The notes under the pieces are model-generated. The model was not told the origin of the DNA and searched no databases. It saw only the letters and a list, made by a program, of their open reading frames with translations. Shown piece by piece: positions 22,651 through 33,721 of a stretch of DNA of 64,000 nt. The position numbers were made by a program, and so were the translations under genes. Source of the stretch: Phorcus lineatus (taxonomy: Eukaryota > Mollusca > Gastropoda > Trochida > Trochidae); the NCBI GenBank assembly GCA_921293015.1, contig OV121081.1, positions 2,046,001-2,110,000 of the forward strand, in the 5' to 3' direction. The number at the start of each line of letters is the position of its first letter. Positions within the stretch are counted from its first letter, which is position 1.

Positions 22651-23125
22651 TACGAGTTTGACCTTGACCCTTGGTGAGCTCGGTGCAGCGTTCGATTAAC
22701 TTCATCAAACGGATGTAAACAATATGGCTGATCGAAAAGGCCTAACGTAACGCCGCGGGCTTCACTTGAATGAATTTATGCTTGTAGTTTCAGTGATCAA
22801 ATGGATATAATTTCACTGATTAAGATATAAATGAGAAATTATCGCAATGTTTTGATGATTCCATTATAAATATAACCTACAAATTCATTTGTTGATAAGC
22901 AAACCGCAGAACCACTTGACAACAGACTTCTTACGCACAAAGATGTAACACTTCCCTTAAATACAATTTCTTTAATAATATCAGCCCAAAATATCACTTT
23001 AATTTATTTAATTTTTAAGAACTTTCATTGCCGAATAGAATTTTAAAATGATATCGTTACACCTTTCCTTTTACGCATCCTCAAAAGTTTCTGCTAAATT
23101 TTAGCAGGCGGAGGAAATGCTTTGT
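22651..23125. other. Intergenic DNA between hairpin repeats
   Basis: Contains GCGTTCGATTAAC near 22690, resembling the end of the 677-bp element, and GTAAACAATATGGCTGATCG near 22715. No exon chain could be built. Confidence 0.35.
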
Positions 23126-23194
23126 GGCAGGGGTCTGTAAGCACTACGAAGGCGGAAGTCAGAGGTGCGCAGACCGCCTGCGTGGAGGATGCAA
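23126..23194 (-). ncRNA. Small hairpin repeat, diverged copy C
   Basis: Minus strand: GCATCCTCCACGCAGGCGGT, TGCGCACCTC, then a longer loop, GCTTACAGACCCCTGCC. It shares CATCCTCC, TGCGCA, GCTTACA and CCCTGCC with A and B in the same order. The stem is GGTCTG:CAGACC instead of GATGTG:CACATC. Confidence 0.35.
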
Positions 23195-23917
23195 AAGTAC
23201 CCTCGATTCTTTATTCATAGGTTTCACTAAACCATTCACTGCGAGACTGTCACCGGAAGTCAGCCATTTGTATGGACAAGCAAGCCACTCGGCTCAGTAA
23301 TGATCGTGTGTAACTGACTCTCTAAACACAATAAAGGGTCGTATATTTGCTATTTCTTTCAGGTGGAGATGCAGAGGTTGAAAATAAAGTAACAGGGAGT
23401 CTGTTTTTTTAAATAATTCCCACTTCAGTATATACTTTGACTCCATTTAACACGGACTGAATCGACCGAAGTTTTCGATGACAGTGAGCATACTACCGCA
23501 CAATTCCTGAGAAAAAGGATAAACCTACTTAATATTTTATTTATACGAGATATCATATTTAGTTAAGAACGTTATGATTAGTAAGTAGAAGGCTTATACA
23601 TATGGAATTATATATTCTTAGACATTCGTCGTGGATGTGCAGTCGCTGGACGCTTGATCGCTAAACCGATCACAACTTATTTTATGTAGAATCAATAAAT
23701 ATGAACATATGGACCTTTTGAAAGAATTCTCAAACCAACGAAAATCTTTCTTTCTCTTAGTAAGGACCACAAGTTTGATGTCTCCCGTGCTTGTGTAAGA
23801 GACTCGTTTCTAAAGACGTTCAACTGCCATCAAATCTTGCCATCAAAACAATGATTCATAGACGTAAATTCCTACATGGTATATCATTTGTTTCAAAAGG
23901 AATCAATTGAACATTTA

Positions 23918-24080
23918 GGAGATAAATCCCTTCTGTTTTTTATTTTGGGGTTGTATATCGTGCATTTTTCACCCCTAAATTTAATTTCAAACCGAGCTTG
24001 CGAGGTTTGAAATGTTAATTTAGGGGTGAAAAATGCACGATATACAACCCCAAAATAAAAAACAGAAGGGATTTATCTCC
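23918..24080. repeat. 163-bp near-perfect palindrome (76-bp arms, 10-nt loop)
   Basis: The left arm GGAGATAAATCCCTTCTG... (23918-23993) is repeated in inverse complement at 24004-24080, with essentially one small indel (TTTAATTT against TTAACATTT). The loop is GAGCTTGCGA. Such arms would form a long double-stranded hairpin if transcribed. A foldback MITE is the most likely origin; a hairpin-RNA locus is an alternative. Confidence 0.93.
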
Positions 24081-24923
24081 ATTCTAACATGACTAATTAG
24101 AAATCATATGAGGAACTAATTCGCCTTGCGCAACAACAATGTGATTAGGTCGAACCAGTACAGACCGGTTCCACTTGCTTTCGAACTACGGTACAGTTCA
24201 TTTTCAAAGAACACGCTTCAATGATAAAAAAAAATATATCAAAGCATAAACCAACAGGTTTTAAATAAAACCCTTAAGTATATATTTCATTGAGGATAAA
24301 TCAACAAGACAGATTGTTTTTATCCCATCAGAGTTATGTTTTTCACGTAAATACATAGGACACCTACCACCCCTACAATACCGACAAGGACTGACCAAAT
24401 CAAGGGACGTTACTCTAAAAGCTGTTGTTTACTGCTAGCGGTAACTTCTCACGCAAGATGTGAACTGATTGAATAAACTATTAAGAAAGCTTTATAGTTT
24501 GTCATGGTTGAATACACTGTCTGGAAATGTGGTCACTTATGTATGAGAGGGGGGAAAGAGAAGGAAAGTTGAGGAATGACGAATCGCTATTACCGCGCGT
24601 TACGGTAAAATTTAGTGATAACAAAATAAACTTCTTCGACAAAAATTATACCACAGGATGGATTTATATCTTCTATATTTCATTAAAAATACGGTATTTT
24701 CACTGTCTGTATAGAATAGATTTAAAATTCATTTTGCTGTTGTCTAAGGCGATGAAAACAGTAATTAAGTTCAGCGAATGGAGTTTGTAAACGTGCGCGT
24801 AGGAATGTGAATCGGTCGTAAATATTTAGAGGTGATTATCGGCGAAATAATCACTCCAAAATTGATTTTGGTAACCAATCAGAAAGCAGTATTTTCATTC
24901 TAGTTTTCGTGTCATGTTAGAAT
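24081..24923. mobile_element. Candidate 843-bp element with 13-bp inverted ends
   Basis: ATTCTAACATGAC (24081-24093) is exactly inverted at 24911-24923. The left end directly abuts the 163-bp palindrome, so the two may be parts of one element. No coding remnant or target duplication was seen. Confidence 0.35.
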
Positions 24924-27900
24924 TAATTGTTAGAGTCTGACACATGCACTTTTTGTTATTATAATAACTAACTGAAAACTTTGCGTCAACGATACTCTCT
25001 AATATGAAAACAAATAGTTTCCTTTCATCGCATATCTCAATTAAGTTTTTAATTGACCTGTAAAACCTTTTCTTTGTGTATCAGCTTAAATTTTCAATCT
25101 CTTGCCATTGATATGCCATAGTTGACACATAATCATATTGATCTTCTCACCTTCAATACCTAATGAAGAAACAACACAAGAATAGTGAGAAAGAGAGAAA
25201 ACTTATTTATAAACGGATTAATTAAATGTAAAGAATTTTAGTTTCATGAACGTCTTGCTTGTATACACGTTTTTGTCAAAACAAAAAAATACAATACAAG
25301 TGCATTGAAATTGTAAATAACGAATCGCACAATCATTTATGAGTGACGGTACATGGCATTTGTACTAGATACAAATAATAGTCTTATCACATATCAATAA
25401 GCGTACGTCAAGACATTTTTTCAATAGCTGGATCATGCTCACAAAGAGAGCAAAAAATAAAGTTCATTGTAATCTGGACGTCGAATTTAATTCAAAATGT
25501 TGCTAATATTTTATGAATACGGAAAAAATTATGAAGAAGATTTTTGAATGACATTTAGACAAACCGCATGTGTCTAACAAGTGGGATGTTTTTGGGTAGC
25601 CCAAAATCATAATCACGGGAAAGTGAAATTAATCATGCAATTTCAAAAGAAATGAAACCAAGATAATAATATTCCTCTCCTTTGTCAATAGTCTATTGCT
25701 GTTTGGGAGGGGATATTTATCATCTATATTAAAATTTAATTTCCTGTGATCAGAATGGGAAAAATAATTATAATATTTTAAACACCCGATGTAAAATGTT
25801 TTAACAAAGGAAATAAAAAATAGCATGTCCACTGTAAATGGTGTTTAGTCTACAAGCCATCAAACAAAGCATGTAAGGGGTAGGATAGATATTATTCCTT
25901 TCATTTCAAGTTTTTTTGGAGAAAGTTCGAAGTCACATCGATGGCAGAAGCAAGTTCAATTTGTCTGAATTACTTCTCCGCTAGTACAAATATTCACATA
26001 GATACGACATGAACATGTCTTGCAATCATGTAAGTTCATAATGTGTGCAAGATTCGCATCCTTTGGAGCTTATTCGGCCATTAGATAGACCGTTAATTCT
26101 ACGGAGAATATAGTGAGAATGCACTAGCCGCTGTGGCCGGCCTGCGCTGGTTGTCCACACAAATGGCTGACGGACCACGTGACTGAGGCTCGTGACGTCA
26201 TGTGAAAACTATGAATAGTCCCTGACGCTACGTTGATTGGTAATATTGTCGTTGAAATATTTCAGTGTTTAAATGATACGTATATAAAATATATAAAATA
26301 ATCACAATTACTTTCACATTTGCAAAATAATCAAGAAATAGTTTCATTATACACACTCGTTTGCAGTTGGAAAATTATAAAGATGTATATATATAGCGAT
26401 CTCTCCGTAAAACCGTCAGCCGTTTCAACGTGGCCCCTTTAGTGTACTTACGTTACTAGATTGGGTCACCCAGTACAGGCCTCAATGTAAACAAACCCGA
26501 ACGTCAATTCAGGGGGGTAAAATACAGATAAAACTAAGAGCCAATATGAAATTATACTTTTCCTTTGATTGAATATAATTAGAATATTTAATTTTATTAG
26601 TTTCTTTTTGGACCTAAATTAATATGATGATTTATATAACAAGCATACTTAATTAAAGCAGTAGCCAGATATTTTCAAATACAAAAATTGATGAGCCTTC
26701 CTTTGATTAATAAATACATAAGATATACAGCAAATAGAATTACATATTCAGTTTTAACATTACTGTTATGAACAAAGCTTGTTATTCATTCGAAAATATA
26801 ATCAGTGGTATTTATCTGTATTTAAGATATTCAGATTTATTTATTACTTTTGATATTAGACACTATTTAAATCATTATATCTTCAAGGCATATGTACAAA
26901 CATTCAGCTAATTTCAAGTAATTTGTAGCATCAACCATATGTCTACATGAATTGCCAGTCATAAATGTTCATACAATACACACCAACTTTAAAGTCTGTT
27001 CAATTGCATATTACATATTGTATTACCTTCCTATACTCTAGATATTGATTAGAATAGAAAGTGTAATACAGAAAATAATATCTTATCTGAAATAAATCCT
27101 TCCCTTCACATTATTGGTGTCATAAATACCAAATTATATAATAAAATTTAAATTAACCTTTTCTATACTCAAAATTATATCTCCCTATTCAGTATGACAC
27201 ATGTAAAGGTTTATTATTAACTAAAAATTTTAATCAAAACAATTAAAATTAATTCTATATTAAATTCATTTTATGATTTTAAAGTTTATATTTTTTTAAC
27301 AATTGCTTGGAAAATATTCTGAACAATAGACCTATGTATCTAAATATATCATTTTTCTTCCGATCAGTTGGTGTCTTTGAGAAGTTCAGTTAATATACTT
27401 TTCAGTACCTTCATTATATTGTTTGTTATTACCATTGTTTGTATACATGCCGGTTCGAGTACTTTATTCTTCCTTATTTGGGTTTAACAGCATTGAATGT
27501 ACATCTTTTTCTTATCATAACCATAACTTTTCTCTATCAACGCCTTTATTTCATTCATTCATTTGATAAGTGCTAATTTAAGGACTCATAAGAAAAATAG
27601 ACATCAGCTAGAAATTATTATAAATGATATTTTAAAAATCCAATCAAATTTATTAAGTCTTGAAATCTTTTAAAAATATGTGTGCTAATTTAAACATTGA
27701 ACAAACATATTCTTTTCTTTTTCTATCTTTAGTTCCTTAATAAAAAAATGAATAGAGTATTTATATGATATATTTTATCCACAAACGCTGTAAATTAAGA
27801 GTAGACAATTTCATAGCTTCATTGAATATCATTTTAATCAACGAGATTAATTTCTTTCTCTTTGAAGTTTTCCCCCTGTCAGTATCACTTTCGCACTCAC

Positions 27901-28500
27901 CCAGAAATAAATATAGTTTTGTTTAAAATTAATTTCTAACAATTAAAAATGAGACTCATAATTAGGACGATTCTATATTCCATGTCGTTTCAAAATGAAA
28001 TTCAAATAATGTAATTAGGAACATAAAAATATAGGCCTAAAATATTATTTACGGCAAAGAAGGGACATTTGTAGGAGCCAATTTTTAAATAGTCATTGTC
28101 ATTGCGGGATATGTTGGCTTTTGAGGCTCCGAGATGATTTTGATGGGATCCATTTGGCGTTCTATAAAGCCTCACAATGTTCGCGTTGGTTTCAAATAAA
28201 TAAAGGTGAGAAATGTTTTCAAAACACTAATGAAATCGACTTTATTTTATTTTCTTTATGAATCTATTTTTACACACCCACATGTCCGTGTTGTCAAACA
28301 AACCAGCATGCTGCTACGTAAACTGTTTACCGCCGCGATTTCAAATACTTCAACATTAGATATCTAATGAATCCACATTAGACAGATAATTATGAAAAGA
28401 AGCTCTTATTAGGTTCCGTCTCCTCATTTCAAGATATCAAAAATGTTGTTTACATTAATTTGAACTGGAGAACCACGGACTGCTCGATTTGAGCAGTGCA
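24924..28500. other. Gene-poor AT-rich DNA
   Basis: No coding exon or RNA gene was recognised over 3.5 kb. A short GC-richer patch at 26120-26230 contains GACCACGTGACTGAG (E-box) and CGTGACGTCATGTG (CRE-like), which could be a promoter, but I found no attached gene. Confidence 0.45.
26150..26225. promoter_or_regulatory. Possible promoter patch with E-box and CRE-like sites
   Basis: CACGTGAC at about 26178 and TGACGTCA at about 26193 lie 15 bp apart in a locally CpG-rich patch within AT-rich DNA. Both are established bZIP/bHLH target sequences. No downstream exon was identified, so activity is speculative. Confidence 0.2.
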
Positions 28501-28513
28501 TTTATGCCGGATA

Positions 28514-28581
28514 GTGGCAGGGGTCTGTAAGCACTACAAAGGCGGAAGTCCGAGGTGCGCAGACCGCCTGCGTGGAGGATG
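28514..28581 (-). ncRNA. Small hairpin repeat, copy D
   Basis: Nearly identical to copy C (about two substitutions in 67 bases) although its flanks are unrelated. Similarity therefore ends at the hairpin unit itself. Confidence 0.35.
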
Positions 28582-30047
28582 CTTTCGAGCAGCATTCACT
28601 GAAACCCAATAAGTAGGCACATTTGACGTCCCGATATTCTATACAAAAATCGGAACATGTTTTATACGATATGAGGTGTGCTAAATCAAGGGTTGGGTCA
28701 GACCTACTCTCACCGAAAATATCAGCTTCGGAAGTACAATAGTCATTCTGAAGTGAGGCTTTGAACATGCGAAAATGACATGTACGTTACTGTCCCAAGT
28801 TGAAAGTACACCTAGTTAAGTGTTGTCTGCTTAAATTGACATTCCATTTGAGGGTGCTTGTGTAATTTTCCTACTTCTGCAACCTTTGAACATCACGAAA
28901 CAGCAACTGTTTTATCACACAATGACTTTCTACCGATGTTGGATCTCAGGGTTTGTGTGTCTCAAACTTATGAGAAATGTACGTTACAGACACTTTGCGT
29001 ATCCCCTACAGTAACATGAGTATCTCCACGGTATCATTAATCCTGTGAAGATATTAACAACTTTATATCGTTTTCAAACTCTTATCAAAAGAAACACAGA
29101 CTTTAAAAATTCAAATCAAAAAGTAATTTTAACATTGAAATGTACGTTACCATCTTGTTTCTTCCAACATGTTGTTCAACTTATTCTCTAATTCAAGTTG
29201 TTATTTGGTAACTCACGTGGACTACCATAATCAAAAGTTGTAATTTGAAATCAATTTTAGAAAGTAAAATAAGGACTAAATTGATCTAATGTGAAATGTA
29301 CGTGACCGAAATGTACGTTACCAACTTTACCGAAAGTAGCAGAAGAAAGTGAAAGTAGCTTGGTTTGAGTTTTGAATGTGCCTCCTCGGTCGTCTGCCAT
29401 TTTGCTGCAGTCATGAACTAACTTCCGGATCTTCACACTTGAGCCAGTATGGCTGTATGAGAACTTTCAACTTTAGATGAGTTGACATAATTCATTAAAC
29501 TTCCTTTCGTAACGAATAAGTAATTGATTCTGTGTTCATTTCATTCATAAATAATTGAAAGTAACTATTTGTGTAATATGGCAAATGGTTTTAGTTTCAT
29601 GGATATCTTCAGAATTTGTGCTGTCAATAACTGTTTGAAATGTACGTTACCATTAGTAACGTACATTTCACAATCTAGCAGGTGTATACTATTTCATGTA
29701 ATTCATAAATATAACTTGTTTTTTCGAAAACTTTATATGATGTTGTCAAAAAGGTTTTGGTGAAACAGAAAAGAAATAATTTCGATGTTTTGACCATATA
29801 ATAATATTAGTGTTTGATATATTATCTGATGGAATCTGAAACTTAGAATTTTATATCAATTCATGCAGAGTTTGTGATCTGTACATCATTACTGTTAAAC
29901 ATAATGCTTGAAGAATACTTGTTTACTGTACACATTGAGGTACACATTATATGTCCAAAGATTATATAGATATAAATTAGATTTGATTACAATTTAGTCT
30001 AATTGAAATTGGTAACGTACATTTCAATGGAATGGTAACGTACATTT

Positions 30048-30977
30048 ATGATGTCGATATGGTCCACTACTGGACAGACAGTCCAACTAGTTAGTATAGA
30101 AACAAGCTTATGTTCCATGTTGTGGCAAAGCATGAGTTCGAGCTCGGCCTTAAAGCCAGATAGAACTAATTTTAAGGGCCACTGTGACGGCCTTGGTGGG
30201 GTCACAAAACGCAAAGCTGATGAAACGAAGAGAAGTGTCGTTTCATTTGTTTCATACAGGATGCACAAGATTTCTTTAGATGGGCTCAAAACTCAAGTCT
30301 CAAATCAATGAAGAAGAACGAATAATTTCTTATGGATAGTCAACTTCTTTATTGCAAGAATTGCGACGTTTCGGTGTAGATACTAAAACCGTTATCAAGC
30401 AAGTTCAAATCAATGAAGTTCTTCTTTTTTCCTAAAGAAGATTGCCAGGAAACAATGAATGCCGTCAAGATCTTAAGTCTGAACAGTTAAAGGAACAATG
30501 AAGGTCTTGGGAAATCTGTTTGTTTGAATGGTGGTCTCTGTAAGACAGAGTCCCTTTCGTCTGGAGAACAAACCAGTGCTGGCCCTAAAGCCACATCTCA
30601 GATCCAAGTTGGGCAGAATGAGAAATCTGGCTTAGACCTGACCCATTATGAAGATGTTCCCTGTGAATCTGGTAACAGTTGACATATGTCATTTGCTGTG
30701 AATTAATTTGTGTTAGCTGTTTACAAAGAAAATGTACATTGGGAAGGTTCTTCATGTTGACAACAACGACAACTTTGTCAAAATTTCTTTTATTCAAAAC
30801 AGAAAGCAGCTTTTTCTTCAATGGCCCCCACGTTCAGATGTCATCTGGTGCCACTCCAGAGATGTTTTATGTAAGGATTATCCACCCATCCCTTCTGGCA
30901 AGTCCAGACGTATGTTCAAGTTAAATGTTGGAGACCAAAACCTGGTTGCAGTGAAGTTTGGACATTACAAGTGAAAT
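30048..30977 (+). pseudogene. Decayed fragments of an unrecognised protein gene
   Basis: Two open pieces look protein-like. One near 30150-30230 reads HCDGLGGVTKRKADETKRS. The second, 30732-30974, reads MYIGKVLHVDNNDNFVKISF and continues to SGKSRRMFKLNVGDQNLVAV before a TGA. From memory both resemble the C-terminal part of multicopy uncharacterised invertebrate proteins (a DGxGG-VKR motif followed by an SH3/Tudor-like module). Stops and a short insertion lie between them. No intact start or full frame exists. It sits inside the GTACGT-motif cluster and may belong to the same element. Confidence 0.35.
30314..30404. mobile_element. 91-bp short retroposon-like insertion with 14-bp target duplication
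   Basis: TCAAATCAATGAAG occurs at 30300-30313 and again at 30405-30418, flanking an insert that includes TTGCGACGTTTCGGTGTAGA. A long direct repeat flanking a short insert is typical of SINE-type integration. The GACGTTTCGGTG core resembles an abundant molluscan repeat from memory. Confidence 0.65.
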
Positions 30978-31821
30978 GTTAGTTATGGCTGTTTTGTAGT
31001 TTTAAAGTTAGACAATCAAGTTTTTTGTTGGTTTCTGTACCCTTCCTTGTCAGCATTGTTGGTTATATTGACAAAGAATTAGCAACAGGTAATATTCAAA
31101 TTATTTTGAAATGTACGTTACCTTAAATAGTTTGGATGTGGAGATAACAAACTAAGGACTATTCTCTCACGATTTTCTGTTAATATGTATCTCTTATCTG
31201 TGAGATAAATTCTTCAGGAGGTCATGATATAAGTCAACTTAATTATGAGTTATTCAACTGATGATTTCTTTTTCATAAAGTCCTACGTATTTTCACATGT
31301 CTCATTTGAAAATTTCCATGAAACACCTTTTATTCTAGAACTATTTTAGCTCTTTTCCATCTCAGTAATACATAAAAATGTTTTAGTGATGATTCACAGC
31401 ATTATTCTTTTGTAGAAGAGCACACAAAAGTAAAGCATATTGTGCAGTAAATTTATTAAATGTACGTTACTTTTTTTCTGGGATGGTTTACATGAGACAT
31501 TGGTTTACTTATGTGTATATGTTTAACTTCAATAGCACCTAACAGTTAACCAGGGTGGACGTAAAACGTTTTAAATGATTGCTATAAAACAGTTTTTTAA
31601 TTATGGAGTTTGAATTATCCCTGTTTAACATTTATCATATTCACGTACAAGTTAGTTATTCGTATAATAGTGGCTACCAATCATATACCACTGTGTTTTT
31701 GCAATAATTGTTTTTCCTGAGACAAAATATAAACTTCTAAAGCCTCAAAAGTGGTTTGTTGTTTATTTGATAGTTAATAAGCATGTTCAGAAACTGCAGA
31801 GAGTCTGATCACGTACATTTC

Positions 31822-33554
31822 CTAGCTTATTTAGGAAATGCCAGATTCTTATGTTGAAACGGTCATATCTGAAAAAAATATACTATTGTTGATGAAAATA
31901 TTTTGGTTTTGTGATCATCAAATGATACTCTTGGCAAGGAATAGGATATTTTTTATCTTCAAAATAATAATTTTTTAAGTTTTTAGAATTTGCAATTGTG
32001 CCTGCTTATTGGGTTTTGGTGATTACGCCTTGAATTCATTGTATTCTCGATTCTGATTGGTTGATTCGAAAATATTACCCTATGTTTAATGACAATGAAT
32101 ACCCGCAAAATAGCAGGGGCGAATTGATACAACATGTTCACTATTTCCGACCCGACTCAAGTTTTAGTTTTCCAGTTTCTTAGAAAATTCGTGCCGTACT
32201 CAGATTTGACCTGTCTTGTCATTTTTTAGATTGTGTCTACAGGTAGATATTATGGCATTTATAGTGTATCACCACTAATAATGCCTTAAGTCCAATGACA
32301 CCAAGCAATTAAGGCCATGTATACGTGATCAGCAGAAGAATTTCTACGTCTTGTTTACACTTTTCCTCAACATAATTATGACAATAAAACACTAATTTAA
32401 ATTAACGGATTTTGATTTCAACGAAAAATTTCAAATCCAACGAACGTTGAACTGCCTGCTCGGGTTCGTTGAAGACAGGCCGATGGCTCCGAAGCCTTAT
32501 TGTTTATTATCAATAACCAAGCTTCAAGACTGGAGTTTAGAGGTTTCAGCATCCTGTCATATATAGCAACATCTTTGCTACGCGGATAATAATACGCTGA
32601 TCAATGTCTGAGGGTGAGGTTTCATATCGTATGTTGCACAAGAGAAGTGGGTTTTCTAAGGCTTTCTGTTCACAAGATTTCGACCTTCTAAGCTTTTTTG
32701 TTCTAGGGAAGAAGATAAAAATTAGGTTCAGACCATTGCCCCCAGGCCCTTATTAGGGGCCACAGGATCATCAATTCTACAGTCTCTAAAACCCAGTAAA
32801 GCTTTCAGTCTATCTAATTCAGGAGGAGCAGATGATAATAAGTTGTAATTACATTGCCTCCTCATGCAGCCCTTAGCTAAGAACTGCCAATCATCATCCA
32901 TCTAATGAATATTCATAGCCAATCTGGCTGGTTAATGCCCTTATGGACTACGCGGGTTACAGTCTAACATCAACCCCTCATGCAGCCCTTATAAGGGGCC
33001 ACAGAACTTGCAAATCCATAACTTCAGTCTTGTAATCCCTATTGGGCAAGGCGTGACTGTTACTGTCCAGAACAGACCATCAGCGTGTGTCAAATGGTTC
33101 GATGTTTAGTGTTTAATTATTTTGATCAATTATTTTCATTTAGAAGATTTAAAAACAATCTGTCTAAAATCAGATCGAATTCCGCTTTTATATTTTCGTT
33201 TTGTCTTATTTCAGTTTGGTTTCGTCTCAGTTATTCAAGCTATAGTAGGTAGTATCGTGTATTGATAATGGACAAGTGTTGAAGCGCGCGATAAAATATC
33301 TGATTTTAATCAGATTGGTTTTCAAACAAACTGGTTACCTTCTCTTGCAGGTTCATGAAATATGTGACAATTTACAACAAAAGATAATAAATTTATATGA
33401 TCAAGTTAAAACATTTTATTTATCAGATTTTTTAATCTGAATGGCATGTACCTGTCACCCATCTGGTCGGTCTAAATTAACATTACAAGGGCTTATTTAA
33501 CAGCATCGGATACGCCATGTTGTTTTGGGGGAAATGACATAACACAGGCACGTA
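31822..33554. other. Gene-less DNA upstream of the LINE
   Basis: Contains three related segments (32738, 32857 and 32973) sharing forms of CATGCAGCCCTTATAAGGGG and GGGGCCACAG, evidently a local degenerate repeat. No exon was recognised. Confidence 0.4.
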
Positions 33555-33568
33555 CTTATAATAAATTT
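33555..33568. repeat. 5' target-site duplication of the LINE
   Basis: CTTATAATAAATTT here is repeated exactly at 38470-38483 at the 3' end of the retrotransposon. Together they define the insertion boundaries. Confidence 0.88.
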
Positions 33569-33594
33569 AAGTAATTTGGGCGGTCACGTGATCT

Positions 33595-33607
33595 CGGATA
33601 TGGCGGC
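33595..33607 (+). promoter_or_regulatory. YY1-like site near the LINE 5' end
   Basis: CGGATATGGCGGC sits about 30 bp inside the 5' boundary, with an E-box TCACGTGA just before it (33584-33591). In mammalian L1 a YY1 site near the 5' end positions transcription start. A similar role here is inference by analogy. Confidence 0.4.
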
Positions 33608-33721
33608 TGTTACAAATCTGCTCTGAGGAAACATTTTTGGAGACTGTATATTGGGACTATATTGGACACTGTTTTGTGGTGAATATACTTGCTAAGTGTT
33701 CTTTCTAACGCATTGAAGAAT

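Larger units (their letters stand above)
28781..31821. repeat. Cluster of about 12 dispersed GAAATGTACGTTAC motifs on both strands
   Basis: Plus-strand copies end or lie at 28781-28790, 28974-28987, 29137-29150, 29293-29307 (GTGACC variant), 29308-29322, 29637-29650, 31108-31122 and 31458-31470. Inverted copies are at 29656-29669, 30011-30025, 30034-30047 and 31810-31821. Surrounding sequence is not shared, so this is neither a tandem array nor segmental duplication. Pairs sit 15-23 bp apart and several intervals are near 350 bp. I saw no full match elsewhere in the window. It could be transposase- or regulator-binding sites. Confidence 0.85.

Noticed and set aside
23126..23194. Resemblance to the 3' part of 5S rRNA (GAGACCGCCTG-like string)
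   Set aside because: Only about ten bases agree and the internal control region is missing.
32748..32996. Two CArG-box matches, CCTTATTAGG and CCTTATAAGG
   Set aside because: They sit at the same place in copies of a local degenerate repeat and no gene start lies nearby, so regulatory meaning is unsupported.
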